Shown here piece by piece: positions 1 to 8,319 of a stretch of 9,675 bases of DNA (within the stretch, counting starts at the first letter, position 1; each line of letters opens with the position of its first letter). Source of the DNA: Acidovorax sp. Lineage in GTDB: Bacteria > Pseudomonadota > Gammaproteobacteria > Burkholderiales > Burkholderiaceae_C. Under the pieces are notes generated by a model. The model made no database searches. It was not told where the DNA came from and saw only the letters and a list, made by a program, of their open reading frames with translations. Where the stretch lies: assembly GCA_030150585.1 (NCBI GenBank), contig JASLFM010000205.1, forward strand, positions 1 through 9,675, written 5' to 3'. Made by a program: the position numbers and the translations under genes.

Positions 1-828
1 GGCCGTGTCCACGGCCACTTCCGGGTCCAGCACCAGCGTATCGAGCGCGACCAGGGCCTTGGCCCATTCCACGCTCTCGGCGATGCCTGGCGCACGCTGG
101 AAGGCGTTGGCGAACGGCTGGCCGCGCAGCCGCGCGACGAATCGCGCCACCTGGGCCGAGAGCGCCTCGCTGGCCTGCGGCACCTGGGCGCGCACGATGG
201 CAAGTTCGCGCTCGCGCTCGGGGTAGTCGAGCCAGTGGTACAGGCAGCGGCGCTTGACGGCGTCGTGGAGGTCGCGCGTGCGGTTGCTGGTGAGGATGGT
301 GAGGGGCGTGGCCTCGGCCCGCACGGTGCCCACCTCGGGGATGGTGACCTGGTACTCACCCAGGTATTCGAGCAGGAAGGCCTCGAAGGGCTCGTCGGCG
401 CGGTCGACCTCGTCGATGAGCAGCACGGCGCCGGGCGCGGGGGCCTGCAGCGCCTGCAGCAGCGGGCGGGGGATCAGGTAGCGGCTGCCGTACACCTCGC
501 GCTCCACGGCGTCCACGTTCAGGCCCTGGCCCGGACCCAGACTTTCGGCAGCGCGCATGTGCAGCAGCTGCGCGGCGTAGTTCCACTCGTAGAGCGCCTC
601 GCGCTGCTCCATGCCGTCGTAGCACTGCAGGCGGATCAGCGCGCGCCCCAGCACGCGTGCCAGCGTGTGCGCCAGGGAGGTCTTGCCCACCCCGGGCTCG
701 CCTTCAAGCAGCAGCGGGCGCTGCAGCTTGATGGCGAGGAAAGCCGCCGTGGCCAGGCGCCGGTCGGCGTAGTAGCCCTCGGATTGCAGGGCTTGGGCCA
801 GAGCGTCGATGGAGCCTGTGGCGTTCAT
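1..828 (-). CDS. coxD: CoxD-like MoxR-family AAA+ ATPase, 3' end missing (cut by left window edge)
   Basis: The frame is open from an ATG at 828-826 to the left edge, giving 276 residues. It starts MNATGSIDALAQALQSEGYY. Visible AAA+ parts are Walker A GEPGVGKTS (residues 43-51), Walker B VLLIDE (about 135-140), a sensor-1 asparagine in LTSNRTRDL (N182) and the KRRCLYHWLDYPE segment (about 192-204) typical of MoxR proteins. Known family role: in Oligotropha, CoxD is a membrane-associated ATPase needed to mature the Mo-Cu site of CO dehydrogenase; MoxR proteins generally act as chaperones with VWA partners. CoxD proteins are usually just under 300 residues, so only a short tail is missing. It lies 64 bp after coxM in the same direction, and a CoxE-type VWA gene may follow outside the window. 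The start has no Shine-Dalgarno sequence; the upstream 64 bp is an intergenic repeat. The MoxR assignment is firm; the exact client is inferred from context. Confidence 0.9.
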   Translation of the reverse strand, partial: MNATGSIDALAQALQSEGYYADRRLATAAFLAIKLQRPLLLEGEPGVGKTSLAHTLARVLGRALIRLQCYDGMEQREALYEWNYAAQLLHMRAAESLGPGQGLNVDAVEREVYGSRYLIPRPLLQALQAPAPGAVLLIDEVDRADEPFEAFLLEYLGEYQVTIPEVGTVRAEATPLTILTSNRTRDLHDAVKRRCLYHWLDYPERERELAIVRAQVPQASEALSAQVARFVARLRGQPFANAFQRAPGIAESVEWAKALVALDTLVLDPEVAVDTA

Positions 829-890
829 TACTACTTTTTTGATAGCTGCTTGCGCACTCTGGTCAGGCGCTGGGAGGCTGAAAGGCTTGA
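829..890 (+). repeat. Comamonadaceae-type intergenic repeat between coxM and coxD
   Basis: The coxM-coxD gap is occupied by an AT-richer block that begins with a T-run followed by GATAGCTGCTTGCGC (841-855) and continues with GGCGCTGGGAGGCTGAAAGG. I recall similar elements (GATAGCTGCTTGCGC, then an imperfect complement such as AAGCGCTAGAGGCC) scattered between genes in Acidovorax-like genomes. Internal complementarity between TGCGC (851-855) and GGCGC on the far side could form a small stem. Part of the motif recurs at 7541-7559 with 17 of 19 identical bases. The coxD start codon abuts the repeat end. Family attribution is from memory. Confidence 0.6.
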
Positions 891-892
891 AC

Positions 893-1681
893 TCAGATCA
901 ACTGGGCCACCGCACGCTGTACCTGCACGCTGATGAGCTGGGCGCGATAGGCCGGGCTCGCGTGCAGGTCACCGTTCAGGTCGCTCGCGTCGATCGGCAC
1001 GGTGGCCGCGGCCTGGGGGCTGAAGCTCTGGTTCAGCGCCGCCTCCAGCCCCGCGTGGCGGAACACGCAACTGGCCGCGCCCGTGACGGCCACGCGCACG
1101 CCCGCATCGGTCTGCGCAACGAACACGCCAACCAGCGCGAAGCGCGAGGCCGGCTGCTTGAACTTGAGGTACGCGGCCTTCTTCGGAATGGGGAAGCGGA
1201 TGGCGGTGATGAGCTCGCCCTCCTCCAGCGCCGTGGTGTACATGCCGAGGAAGAAATCGTCCGCCGCGATCTGGCGCTGGTTGGTGACCACGGTGGCCCC
1301 AAGGCCCAGCACGGCGCTCGGATAGCAGGCGGCGGGGTCGTTGTTGGCCACCGAGCCGCCCAGCGTGCCGCGCGCGCGCACCTGCCGGTCGCCGATGCCG
1401 GCGGCCAAGGCGGCCAGCGCGGGGATGGCGGCCCGCACATCGGCGCTCTCGGCCACGTCGGCATGGCGCGTCATGGCGCCGATGACAATGGCATTGCCCT
1501 CGCGGCGGATGCCCGCAAGCTCAGCCACGCCGCCCAGGTCCACAACCTGGCCGGGGTTGGACAGGCGCAGGCGCATGGAGGGCAGCAGGCTCTGCCCGCC
1601 CGCGAGCAGCTTGCCGCCCGCGCCCGCCAGTTGGGCGGCGGCGGCGGCGGTGGAGGGGCGTTCGTAGGTGAATGCGTACAT
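893..1681 (-). CDS. coxM: Medium (FAD-binding) subunit of a form II aerobic CO dehydrogenase-type molybdenum hydroxylase
   Basis: The 262-residue product starts MYAFTYERPSTAAAAAQLAG. It carries the two FAD-binding motifs of the CoxM/CutM family: AGGQSLLP (residues 27-34) and TLGGS (106-110), the latter followed by VANNDPAACYPSAVLGLGA. The C-terminal part matches the CO dehydrogenase flavoprotein C-terminal domain. In the complex, electrons pass from the Mo centre through two iron-sulfur clusters of the small subunit to this FAD and then to an acceptor. Length is close to the usual 265-290 residues. The start at 1681 is preceded by GGGGAGAG (1693-1686) and lies 12 bp after the coxL stop, so the two are co-transcribed. 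A cytoplasmic, membrane-associated location is expected from the family; no signal peptide is seen. Confidence 0.93.
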   Translation of the reverse strand: MYAFTYERPSTAAAAAQLAGAGGKLLAGGQSLLPSMRLRLSNPGQVVDLGGVAELAGIRREGNAIVIGAMTRHADVAESADVRAAIPALAALAAGIGDRQVRARGTLGGSVANNDPAACYPSAVLGLGATVVTNQRQIAADDFFLGMYTTALEEGELITAIRFPIPKKAAYLKFKQPASRFALVGVFVAQTDAGVRVAVTGAASCVFRHAGLEAALNQSFSPQAAATVPIDASDLNGDLHASPAYRAQLISVQVQRAVAQLI

Positions 1682-1693
1682 GGTGCTCTCCCC

Positions 1694-4081
<2,388 letters not shown>

Positions 4082-4096
4082 GGTGTGTCTCCTTTG

Positions 4097-4567
<471 letters not shown>

Positions 4568-4575
4568 CTCGCTGT

Positions 4576-4581
4576 CTCCTT
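4576..4581 (-). promoter_or_regulatory. Ribosome binding site of coxS
   Basis: AAGGAG on the minus strand, eight bases before the ATG at 4567-4565. It settles the coxS start against the in-frame upstream ATG at 4747, which would add 60 residues unlike the family and would overlap the divergent regulator. Confidence 0.85.
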
Positions 4582-4675
4582 GGAGAGGGTGATGGCTGGA
4601 TTGGCGCTCTCCATCTTGTGCCTGCCTCCCAGCCCCTTTCCTAGGGAGAACCCTGAATTCCCACCCTCCCGCGCC

Positions 4676-4699
4676 GGATATTCTCAAAATGAAACATGC
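4676..4699. promoter_or_regulatory. Candidate ModE-like operator in the coxS/regulator divergent region
   Basis: Positions 4679-4693 read TATTCTCAAAATGAA. The minus strand of the modA operator reads TATTCTCAAAGTGAA over the corresponding positions, so 14 of 15 bases agree. The flanking second half-site is poorly kept: GAAACATG stands here in place of GAATAGCG. The site is about 110 bp upstream of the coxS start, a distance compatible with activation, and overlaps the most upstream possible start of the regulator. ModE binding is inferred from the match only. Confidence 0.4.
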
Positions 4700-5828
4700 T
4701 GCGGCGCAACGCCGGTGCACCATGCCTTCCTCCACCATGCTCGCCACGCCAACCTCCTCCCGCAGCCACCAGATCGCCCTGGCGCGCCGCGCCCTGCTCG
4801 ACGGCGGATCGCCCGCGGGGATGGAGCCGTGGATTGCCCGCTCCTGGCAACGCTGCCTGGCCGCGGGTCAGCGGCCGGGGCAGCGGGTGGAATTTCATCC
4901 CGTGAGCGCGCAACTGCTGCGCCAGACCCAGGAGCAGCACCACGACCTGCTGCGTGCCGCTCGCCCGGTGCTGGAGCAGCTCACGCGCGCCATTGCGGGC
5001 ATGCGCTACTTCGCCATGCTGACCGACGCGCGCGGCACCGTGATCGAGGTGCAGGGCGCTCAGGGCCACGAAGACCCGCGCGCACGCGCCATTGGCCGCG
5101 TGGGCGTGGACCTGTCGGAAGCCTGCGTGGGCACCACGGCCATCGGCGCGGCGCTCACCGAGCTGGAGCCCGTCTGGCTGCACCAGGGGGAGCATTTTTT
5201 TGACGACAACCAGGGCTACAGCTGCGCGGGCGCGCCGCTCTTCGGTCCTGACGGCGGCTGCATCGGCATGCTGGACCTCACGGGCGTGGATGTCCCCGAG
5301 CGACCCGAGCTGCGCCACCTCGTCGCACGCTCGGCCCGCGCGATGGAAGACGCCCTGCTGCTGCAGCGCCCCCATGCCCTGCTGCTGCGCCTGAACTGGC
5401 CCGGCGCTGCGCTGGGCCACGAGGGCGACGGCCTGCTCACGCTCGATGCCGAGGGCTTCGTGGCGGGCACGAACGGCATGGCGCGCCAACTGCTGCCCCT
5501 GCCGCTGCACGCGCCAGGCAGCCGCCTGCACTGCGACGAGCTGCTCGCCCTGCCGTGGGGCCAGTTGTTCGACGCGGCGCGCCGTGGCGGCGCCACGCCA
5601 CTCATGCTGCCCGTATGGTCGGGGCTGCGCCTTGCGGGCCTGCCCTGCCTGCCCGCCCAGGCCGCCACCACGCTGCTGCTGCCCACGGGCGGCGCGGCGC
5701 CGCTGCGTGCGGCGGAGACGGCGTTGATCCGCCAGGCCGTGCAGGAGGCTCGGGGGAATGTGGCGGAGGCGGCCCGGGTGCTGGGAATCAGCCGGGCCAC
5801 GGTCTACCGCAAGCTGGGCGGCAAGTAG
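4689..5828 (+). CDS. GAF/Fis-type transcriptional regulator, AcoR-like but without an AAA+ domain
   Basis: The 379-residue frame has an N-terminal helical region with EPWIARSWQRCLAAG (about 46-60), typical of AcoR-type activators. A GAF domain (about 90-222) follows, including CVGTTAIGAAL, EHFFDDNQGYSCAGAPLF and GCIGMLDLTG, then a weak PAS-like segment (GLLTLDAEGFV, 248-258). A C-terminal Fis-type helix-turn-helix spans 339-378 (NVAEAARVLGISRATVYRKL). The sigma-54 interaction/ATPase domain that normally lies between GAF and HTH is absent: there is no Walker A and no GAFTGA. It therefore probably acts without sigma-54 ATPase activity. Its place, divergent from coxS, suggests that it controls the cox operon in response to a small ligand bound by GAF. 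The start is uncertain: ATGs at 4689, 4722 and 4737 all lack a good Shine-Dalgarno sequence, and 4689 lies inside the ModE-like site, so a later one may be used. Confidence 0.85.
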   Translation: MKHAAAQRRCTMPSSTMLATPTSSRSHQIALARRALLDGGSPAGMEPWIARSWQRCLAAGQRPGQRVEFHPVSAQLLRQTQEQHHDLLRAARPVLEQLTRAIAGMRYFAMLTDARGTVIEVQGAQGHEDPRARAIGRVGVDLSEACVGTTAIGAALTELEPVWLHQGEHFFDDNQGYSCAGAPLFGPDGGCIGMLDLTGVDVPERPELRHLVARSARAMEDALLLQRPHALLLRLNWPGAALGHEGDGLLTLDAEGFVAGTNGMARQLLPLPLHAPGSRLHCDELLALPWGQLFDAARRGGATPLMLPVWSGLRLAGLPCLPAQAATTLLLPTGGAAPLRAAETALIRQAVQEARGNVAEAARVLGISRATVYRKLGGK

Positions 5829-5854
5829 CCGCCAGGGCCTGCTCAGCCGAGGCG

Positions 5855-5940
5855 ACGCTGAATAAGCTCCCGCAACGTGGCGCGCTCTGGTTGGGGATGG
5901 GATGCAAGGGGGCGCCGCACGCGAGGAACTTGTTCAGCGT
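5855..5940. repeat. Imperfect 86-bp inverted repeat between the convergent regulator and modE genes
   Basis: The left arm starts ACGCTGAATAAGCTCC (5855-5870). The reverse complement of the right arm starts ACGCTGAACAAGTTCC (5940-5925). They agree at 14 of 16 bases and show weaker similarity further inward (ACGTGGCGC against GTGCGGCGCC). The central loop is about 25 bp. There is no T-run after either arm, so it is not a classical intrinsic terminator. A bidirectional hairpin between convergent genes, or a small miniature mobile element remnant, would both fit. Confidence 0.6.
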
Positions 5941-5944
5941 TACC

Positions 5945-6703
5945 CTAAACGGCCAGAACGACGGCCGACTCGTCCACGCGCAGCACCACACGGCTGCCAG
6001 ACCGCAAACCGCTGCCCGCGGCGGCCACCCCGACCATCTGCATTCCCGCATCCAGCTCTGCAGATACCTCATCGCCCACGTCGCCACGCGACACGCGGGT
6101 GGCACGGCCAGGCCAGGCATTGGCACCGCCCCCAGCTTTCGCGGCCTTTTCCACCTGCACGGCCATGGCCTTGCACAACGCCAGCACGGGCAAGCCTGGT
6201 TCCAGCCCCAGCAGCTCCCTGCTCTCGCGCGTAATGCGGGCCGTCAGCGCAAGCGCCTGCGCCCCCGCAGGGTCCAGCCGCACGCGCACGATCTGGCCCG
6301 TGCCCTCGATGGCGCGCACCACGCAAGGCCACTGGTTGCGCATGCTGGTGCGCACGGCCAGGCGCGCCGCCGCGGTGCCTGCGCCTTGCGTGCCAGCGAG
6401 CCGCGCCAGCACGGCATCGCGCGCCTGGGCCATGGCATCGGCGGCAGCGAGCAGCGCGCGGCCCGCCTCGGTGAGCACGGTGCCGCCCCCGCCGGAGCCG
6501 CCCACGGTGCGCTCCACCAGCGGCACGCCCGCCAGGTTGGTGAGCGTATCGAGCGCCTGCCACGCGGCCTTGTAGCTCACGCCTGCGGCACGCGCCGCCT
6601 GCGAGATGGAGCCACCCTGCCCGATCTGGCGCAGGATGTCGATGCGCTTGTCGGCCATGCCGTGGCTCAGCGCGTCGGAGAAGGAAACGGGGTGCTGCTG
6701 CAT
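5945..6703 (-). CDS. modE: Molybdate-responsive transcriptional regulator ModE
   Basis: The 252-residue protein has a LysR-like winged helix-turn-helix at about 17-80. It includes GSISQAARAAGVSYKAAWQAL (31-51) and the glycine-rich wing VERTVGGSGGGGTVLTEAG (63-81), both diagnostic of ModE. Two molbindin (Mop) domains follow. The first begins with TSMRNQW (119-125), equal to TSARNQW of E. coli ModE; the second spans about 197-252. Known role: molybdate-loaded dimers bind palindromic operators, repress modABC and in some bacteria activate molybdoenzyme genes. It is divergent from modA across 81 bp that contain the operator. M1 is preferred because residues 1-15 align with the start of E. coli ModE, though M16 is possible and no strong Shine-Dalgarno sequence is visible. 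Length is near the E. coli protein (262). Confidence 0.96.
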   Translation of the reverse strand: MQQHPVSFSDALSHGMADKRIDILRQIGQGGSISQAARAAGVSYKAAWQALDTLTNLAGVPLVERTVGGSGGGGTVLTEAGRALLAAADAMAQARDAVLARLAGTQGAGTAAARLAVRTSMRNQWPCVVRAIEGTGQIVRVRLDPAGAQALALTARITRESRELLGLEPGLPVLALCKAMAVQVEKAAKAGGGANAWPGRATRVSRGDVGDEVSAELDAGMQMVGVAAAGSGLRSGSRVVLRVDESAVVLAV

Positions 6704-6738
6704 GCGCCGATCATGCCCTCATCCCGCGAAGGGCTGGC

Positions 6739-6744
6739 TATACT
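6739..6744 (+). promoter_or_regulatory. Probable -10 element of the modABC promoter
   Basis: TATACT lies immediately upstream of the ModE box, so transcription would start at about 6751 inside the box. This is the arrangement expected for ModE repression. No convincing -35 hexamer is seen at the usual distance. Confidence 0.45.
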
Positions 6745-6747
6745 CCC

Positions 6748-6772
6748 TCGCTATTCACTTTGAGAATAGCGA
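6748..6772. promoter_or_regulatory. ModE operator in front of modA
   Basis: Perfect 9-bp inverted repeat TCGCTATTC / GAATAGCGA separated by seven bases. The outer core CGCTAT-N11-ATAGCG resembles the E. coli modA operator (CGTTAT-N12-ATAACG). It lies between a -10 element and the modA start and touches the ribosome binding region (AAGGAAG at 6772-6778). Bound ModE-molybdate would block modABC transcription. Its effect on modE itself is unclear, because the box lies 45 bp upstream of that start. Confidence 0.85.
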
Positions 6773-6784
6773 AGGAAGCACCGC

Positions 6785-7546
6785 ATGCCCACCCTCCAGA
6801 ACACTCTTTTGCGCCCCCTTGTTGTCCTGGGCGGCCTCATTGGCCTGCAGGCCCACGCGGGCGAGGTGGCCGTGGCCGTGGCGGCCAACTTCACGGCGCC
6901 CATGCAGAAGATCGCCGCCGCCTTCGAGAAGGACACGGGCCACAAGGCCGTTCTTTCGTTCGGCGCCACGGGCAAGTTCTACGCCCAGATCGCCAACGGC
7001 GCGCCCTTTGGCATCCTGCTCGCGGCCGACGACACCACGCCCGAGAAAATCGCCAAGGAAGGCCTGGGCATGGGCGCCACGCGCTTCACCTACGCCATCG
7101 GCCAGTTGGTGCTGTGGAGCAAGCAGCCCGGCTACGTCGATGCCGAGGGCAAGGTGCTGCAGAAGACCGACTGGCAGCACATCGCCATTGCCAACCCCAA
7201 GCTGGCGCCCTACGGCCTGGCCGCCATGCAGGCGCTGGACAAGCTGGGCCTCACCGCGCAGGTGCACCCGCGCATCGTGCAGGGCGAGAACATCGGCCAG
7301 ACCTACCAGTTCGCCGCCTCGGGCAATGCGCAACTGGGCTTCGTCGCGCTGTCGCAGGTCACGGAAAACGGCAAGCTGCGCGAGGGCTCCGCCTGGGTCG
7401 TGCCCGCCAGCCTGCACGAGCCCATCCGCCAGGACGCCATCGTGCTCCAGCCCGCCCAGGGCAATCCGGCGGCGGCGGCGCTGATGCAGTACCTGCGCAG
7501 CGACAAGGCGCGCGCCGTGATCCAGTCCTACGGCTATTCGTTTTGA
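6785..7546 (+). CDS. modA: Periplasmic molybdate-binding protein ModA
   Basis: The 253-residue protein has a signal peptide of about 25 residues: R10, a hydrophobic stretch from 11 to 21, and cleavage after AHA25. The mature part opens GEVAVAVAANFTAPMQKI and contains SFGATGKFYAQIANGAPFGILLAAD (from residue 58), NPKLAPYG (137-144) and ENIGQTYQFAASGNAQLGFV (168-187), all conserved in the ModA family. It captures molybdate (and usually tungstate) in the periplasm and delivers it to ModB2C2. The ATG at 6785 is preceded by AAGGAAG (6772-6778). It is the first gene of modABC, directly under the ModE box. The last codon and stop (TTT TGA, 7541-7546) lie inside a copy of the intergenic repeat, so the C-terminus may have been reshaped by it. 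Confidence 0.96.
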   Translation: MPTLQNTLLRPLVVLGGLIGLQAHAGEVAVAVAANFTAPMQKIAAAFEKDTGHKAVLSFGATGKFYAQIANGAPFGILLAADDTTPEKIAKEGLGMGATRFTYAIGQLVLWSKQPGYVDAEGKVLQKTDWQHIAIANPKLAPYGLAAMQALDKLGLTAQVHPRIVQGENIGQTYQFAASGNAQLGFVALSQVTENGKLREGSAWVVPASLHEPIRQDAIVLQPAQGNPAAAALMQYLRSDKARAVIQSYGYSF

Positions 7547-7577
7547 TAGCGCCTTGCGCCTGATGCGCATGGCTTTT
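7541..7577 (+). repeat. Intergenic repeat copy at the end of modA, forward orientation
   Basis: TTTTGATAGCGCCTTGCGC (7541-7559) matches the block at 837-855 at 17 of 19 bases. It includes the modA stop codon. It is the left arm of an imperfect inverted pair with 7595-7638; TGCGCC (7555-7560) can pair with GGCGCA (7611-7616). Confidence 0.55.
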
Positions 7578-7594
7578 CGTATCATCCAACGCTC

Positions 7595-7638
7595 AAAACC
7601 ACAGGCAACGGGCGCAGAAAGCTCCTGTTTCAATAGCA
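7595..7638 (-). repeat. Intergenic repeat copy directly before modB, reverse orientation
   Basis: The plus-strand block GCGCAGAAAGCTCC...CAATAGCA leads straight into the modB start. It aligns without gaps to the minus-strand sequence before coxD (GCGCAAGCAGCT...GTAGTA, then ATG), matching about 16 of 30 bases with the start codons in register. Together with the copy at 7541 it fills the whole modA-modB gap and could fold into a hairpin in the mod mRNA. Confidence 0.45.
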
Positions 7639-8319
7639 TTGCTCTCCCTCAGCCCCGAAGACTGGGCCGCCATCCGCCTCACGCTGGAGCTGGCCGCCAC
7701 CACCACCGTGCTGCTGCTCGTGCTGTGCACACCGCTGGCCTGGTGGCTGGCACGCACGCACTCGCGCTGGCGCGGCCCGGTGGGAGCGGTGGTGGCGCTG
7801 CCGCTGGTGCTGCCGCCCACCGTCATCGGCTTCTATCTGCTGGTGACCATGGGCCCCAGCGGGCCCATCGGCCATCTGACCACCGCGCTGGGGCTGGGGC
7901 GGCTGCCGTTCACCTTTGCGGGGCTGGTCGTGGGCTCGGTGGTGTACTCGCTGCCCTTTGCCGTGCAGCCGCTGCAGCGGGCCTTTGAGGCCCTGGGCAC
8001 GCGCCCGCTGGAGGCCGCGGCCACGCTGGGCGCAGGGCCGCTGGACCGCTTCTTCACTGTGGCGCTGCCGCTGGCGCGGCCGGGCTTCATCACGGCGGCG
8101 GTGCTCACCTTCGCGCACACGGTGGGCGAGTTCGGCGTGGTGCTCATGCTCGGCGGCAACATCCCCGGCGTGACGCGCGTGGTCTCGGTGCAGATCTACG
8201 ACCACGTGGAGGCCATGGAGTACGCCCAGGCGCACTGGCTCGCGGGCGGCATGGTGGCGTTCTCGTTCGTCGTGCTGATGGCGCTGCACTGGCTGCAGCC
8301 CCGGGAGCCGCGGCCGTGA
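7639..8319 (+). CDS. modB: Molybdate ABC transporter permease ModB
   Basis: The 226-residue inner-membrane permease has about five membrane segments (approximately 13-37, 47-71, 92-116, 150-172 and 200-219). The ABC permease EAA loop EAAATLGAGPLDRFFTVALPLARPG (125-149) is clear. ALPLVLPPTVIGFYLL (53-68) is typical of ModB. It starts at TTG (7639), reading MLSLSPEDWAAIRLTLEL as in other ModB proteins. No ATG or GTG lies between the upstream in-frame stop (7561-7563) and this point. There is no recognisable Shine-Dalgarno sequence, and the upstream bases belong to a repeat, so translation may be weak or coupled to modA. The stop overlaps modC by four bases (GTGA). It forms the channel through which ModA delivers molybdate. 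Confidence 0.93.
   Translation: MLSLSPEDWAAIRLTLELAATTTVLLLVLCTPLAWWLARTHSRWRGPVGAVVALPLVLPPTVIGFYLLVTMGPSGPIGHLTTALGLGRLPFTFAGLVVGSVVYSLPFAVQPLQRAFEALGTRPLEAAATLGAGPLDRFFTVALPLARPGFITAAVLTFAHTVGEFGVVLMLGGNIPGVTRVVSVQIYDHVEAMEYAQAHWLAGGMVAFSFVVLMALHWLQPREPRP

Noticed and set aside
235..933. A 232-codon plus-strand frame over coxD
   Set aside because: It is antisense to a MoxR ATPase with intact Walker motifs; its own translation shows no family features.
4568..4688. A sigma-54 (-24/-12) promoter before coxS, looked for because of the AcoR-like regulator
   Set aside because: GGCAC occurs on the minus strand, but no TTGC follows at the required spacing; this agrees with the missing AAA+ domain of the regulator.
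4702..4714. Short hairpin CGGCG-CAA-CGCCG near the regulator start, possible operator
   Set aside because: Five-base arms of pure GC are common in DNA of this composition, and the site may lie in coding sequence.
5195..5201. Seven-T run in the GAF/Fis regulator gene, possible slippage site
   Set aside because: It encodes the conserved EHFFDD segment of the GAF domain, which explains TTT TTT; nothing else points to phase variation.
7531..7553. A second ModE-like box at the modA stop (GCTATTC...TTTTGATAGCG)
   Set aside because: It differs from the modA operator mainly by loss of three spacer bases, which would turn the half-sites out of phase. It also lies in coding sequence plus a repeat copy, so resemblance by chance is more likely.
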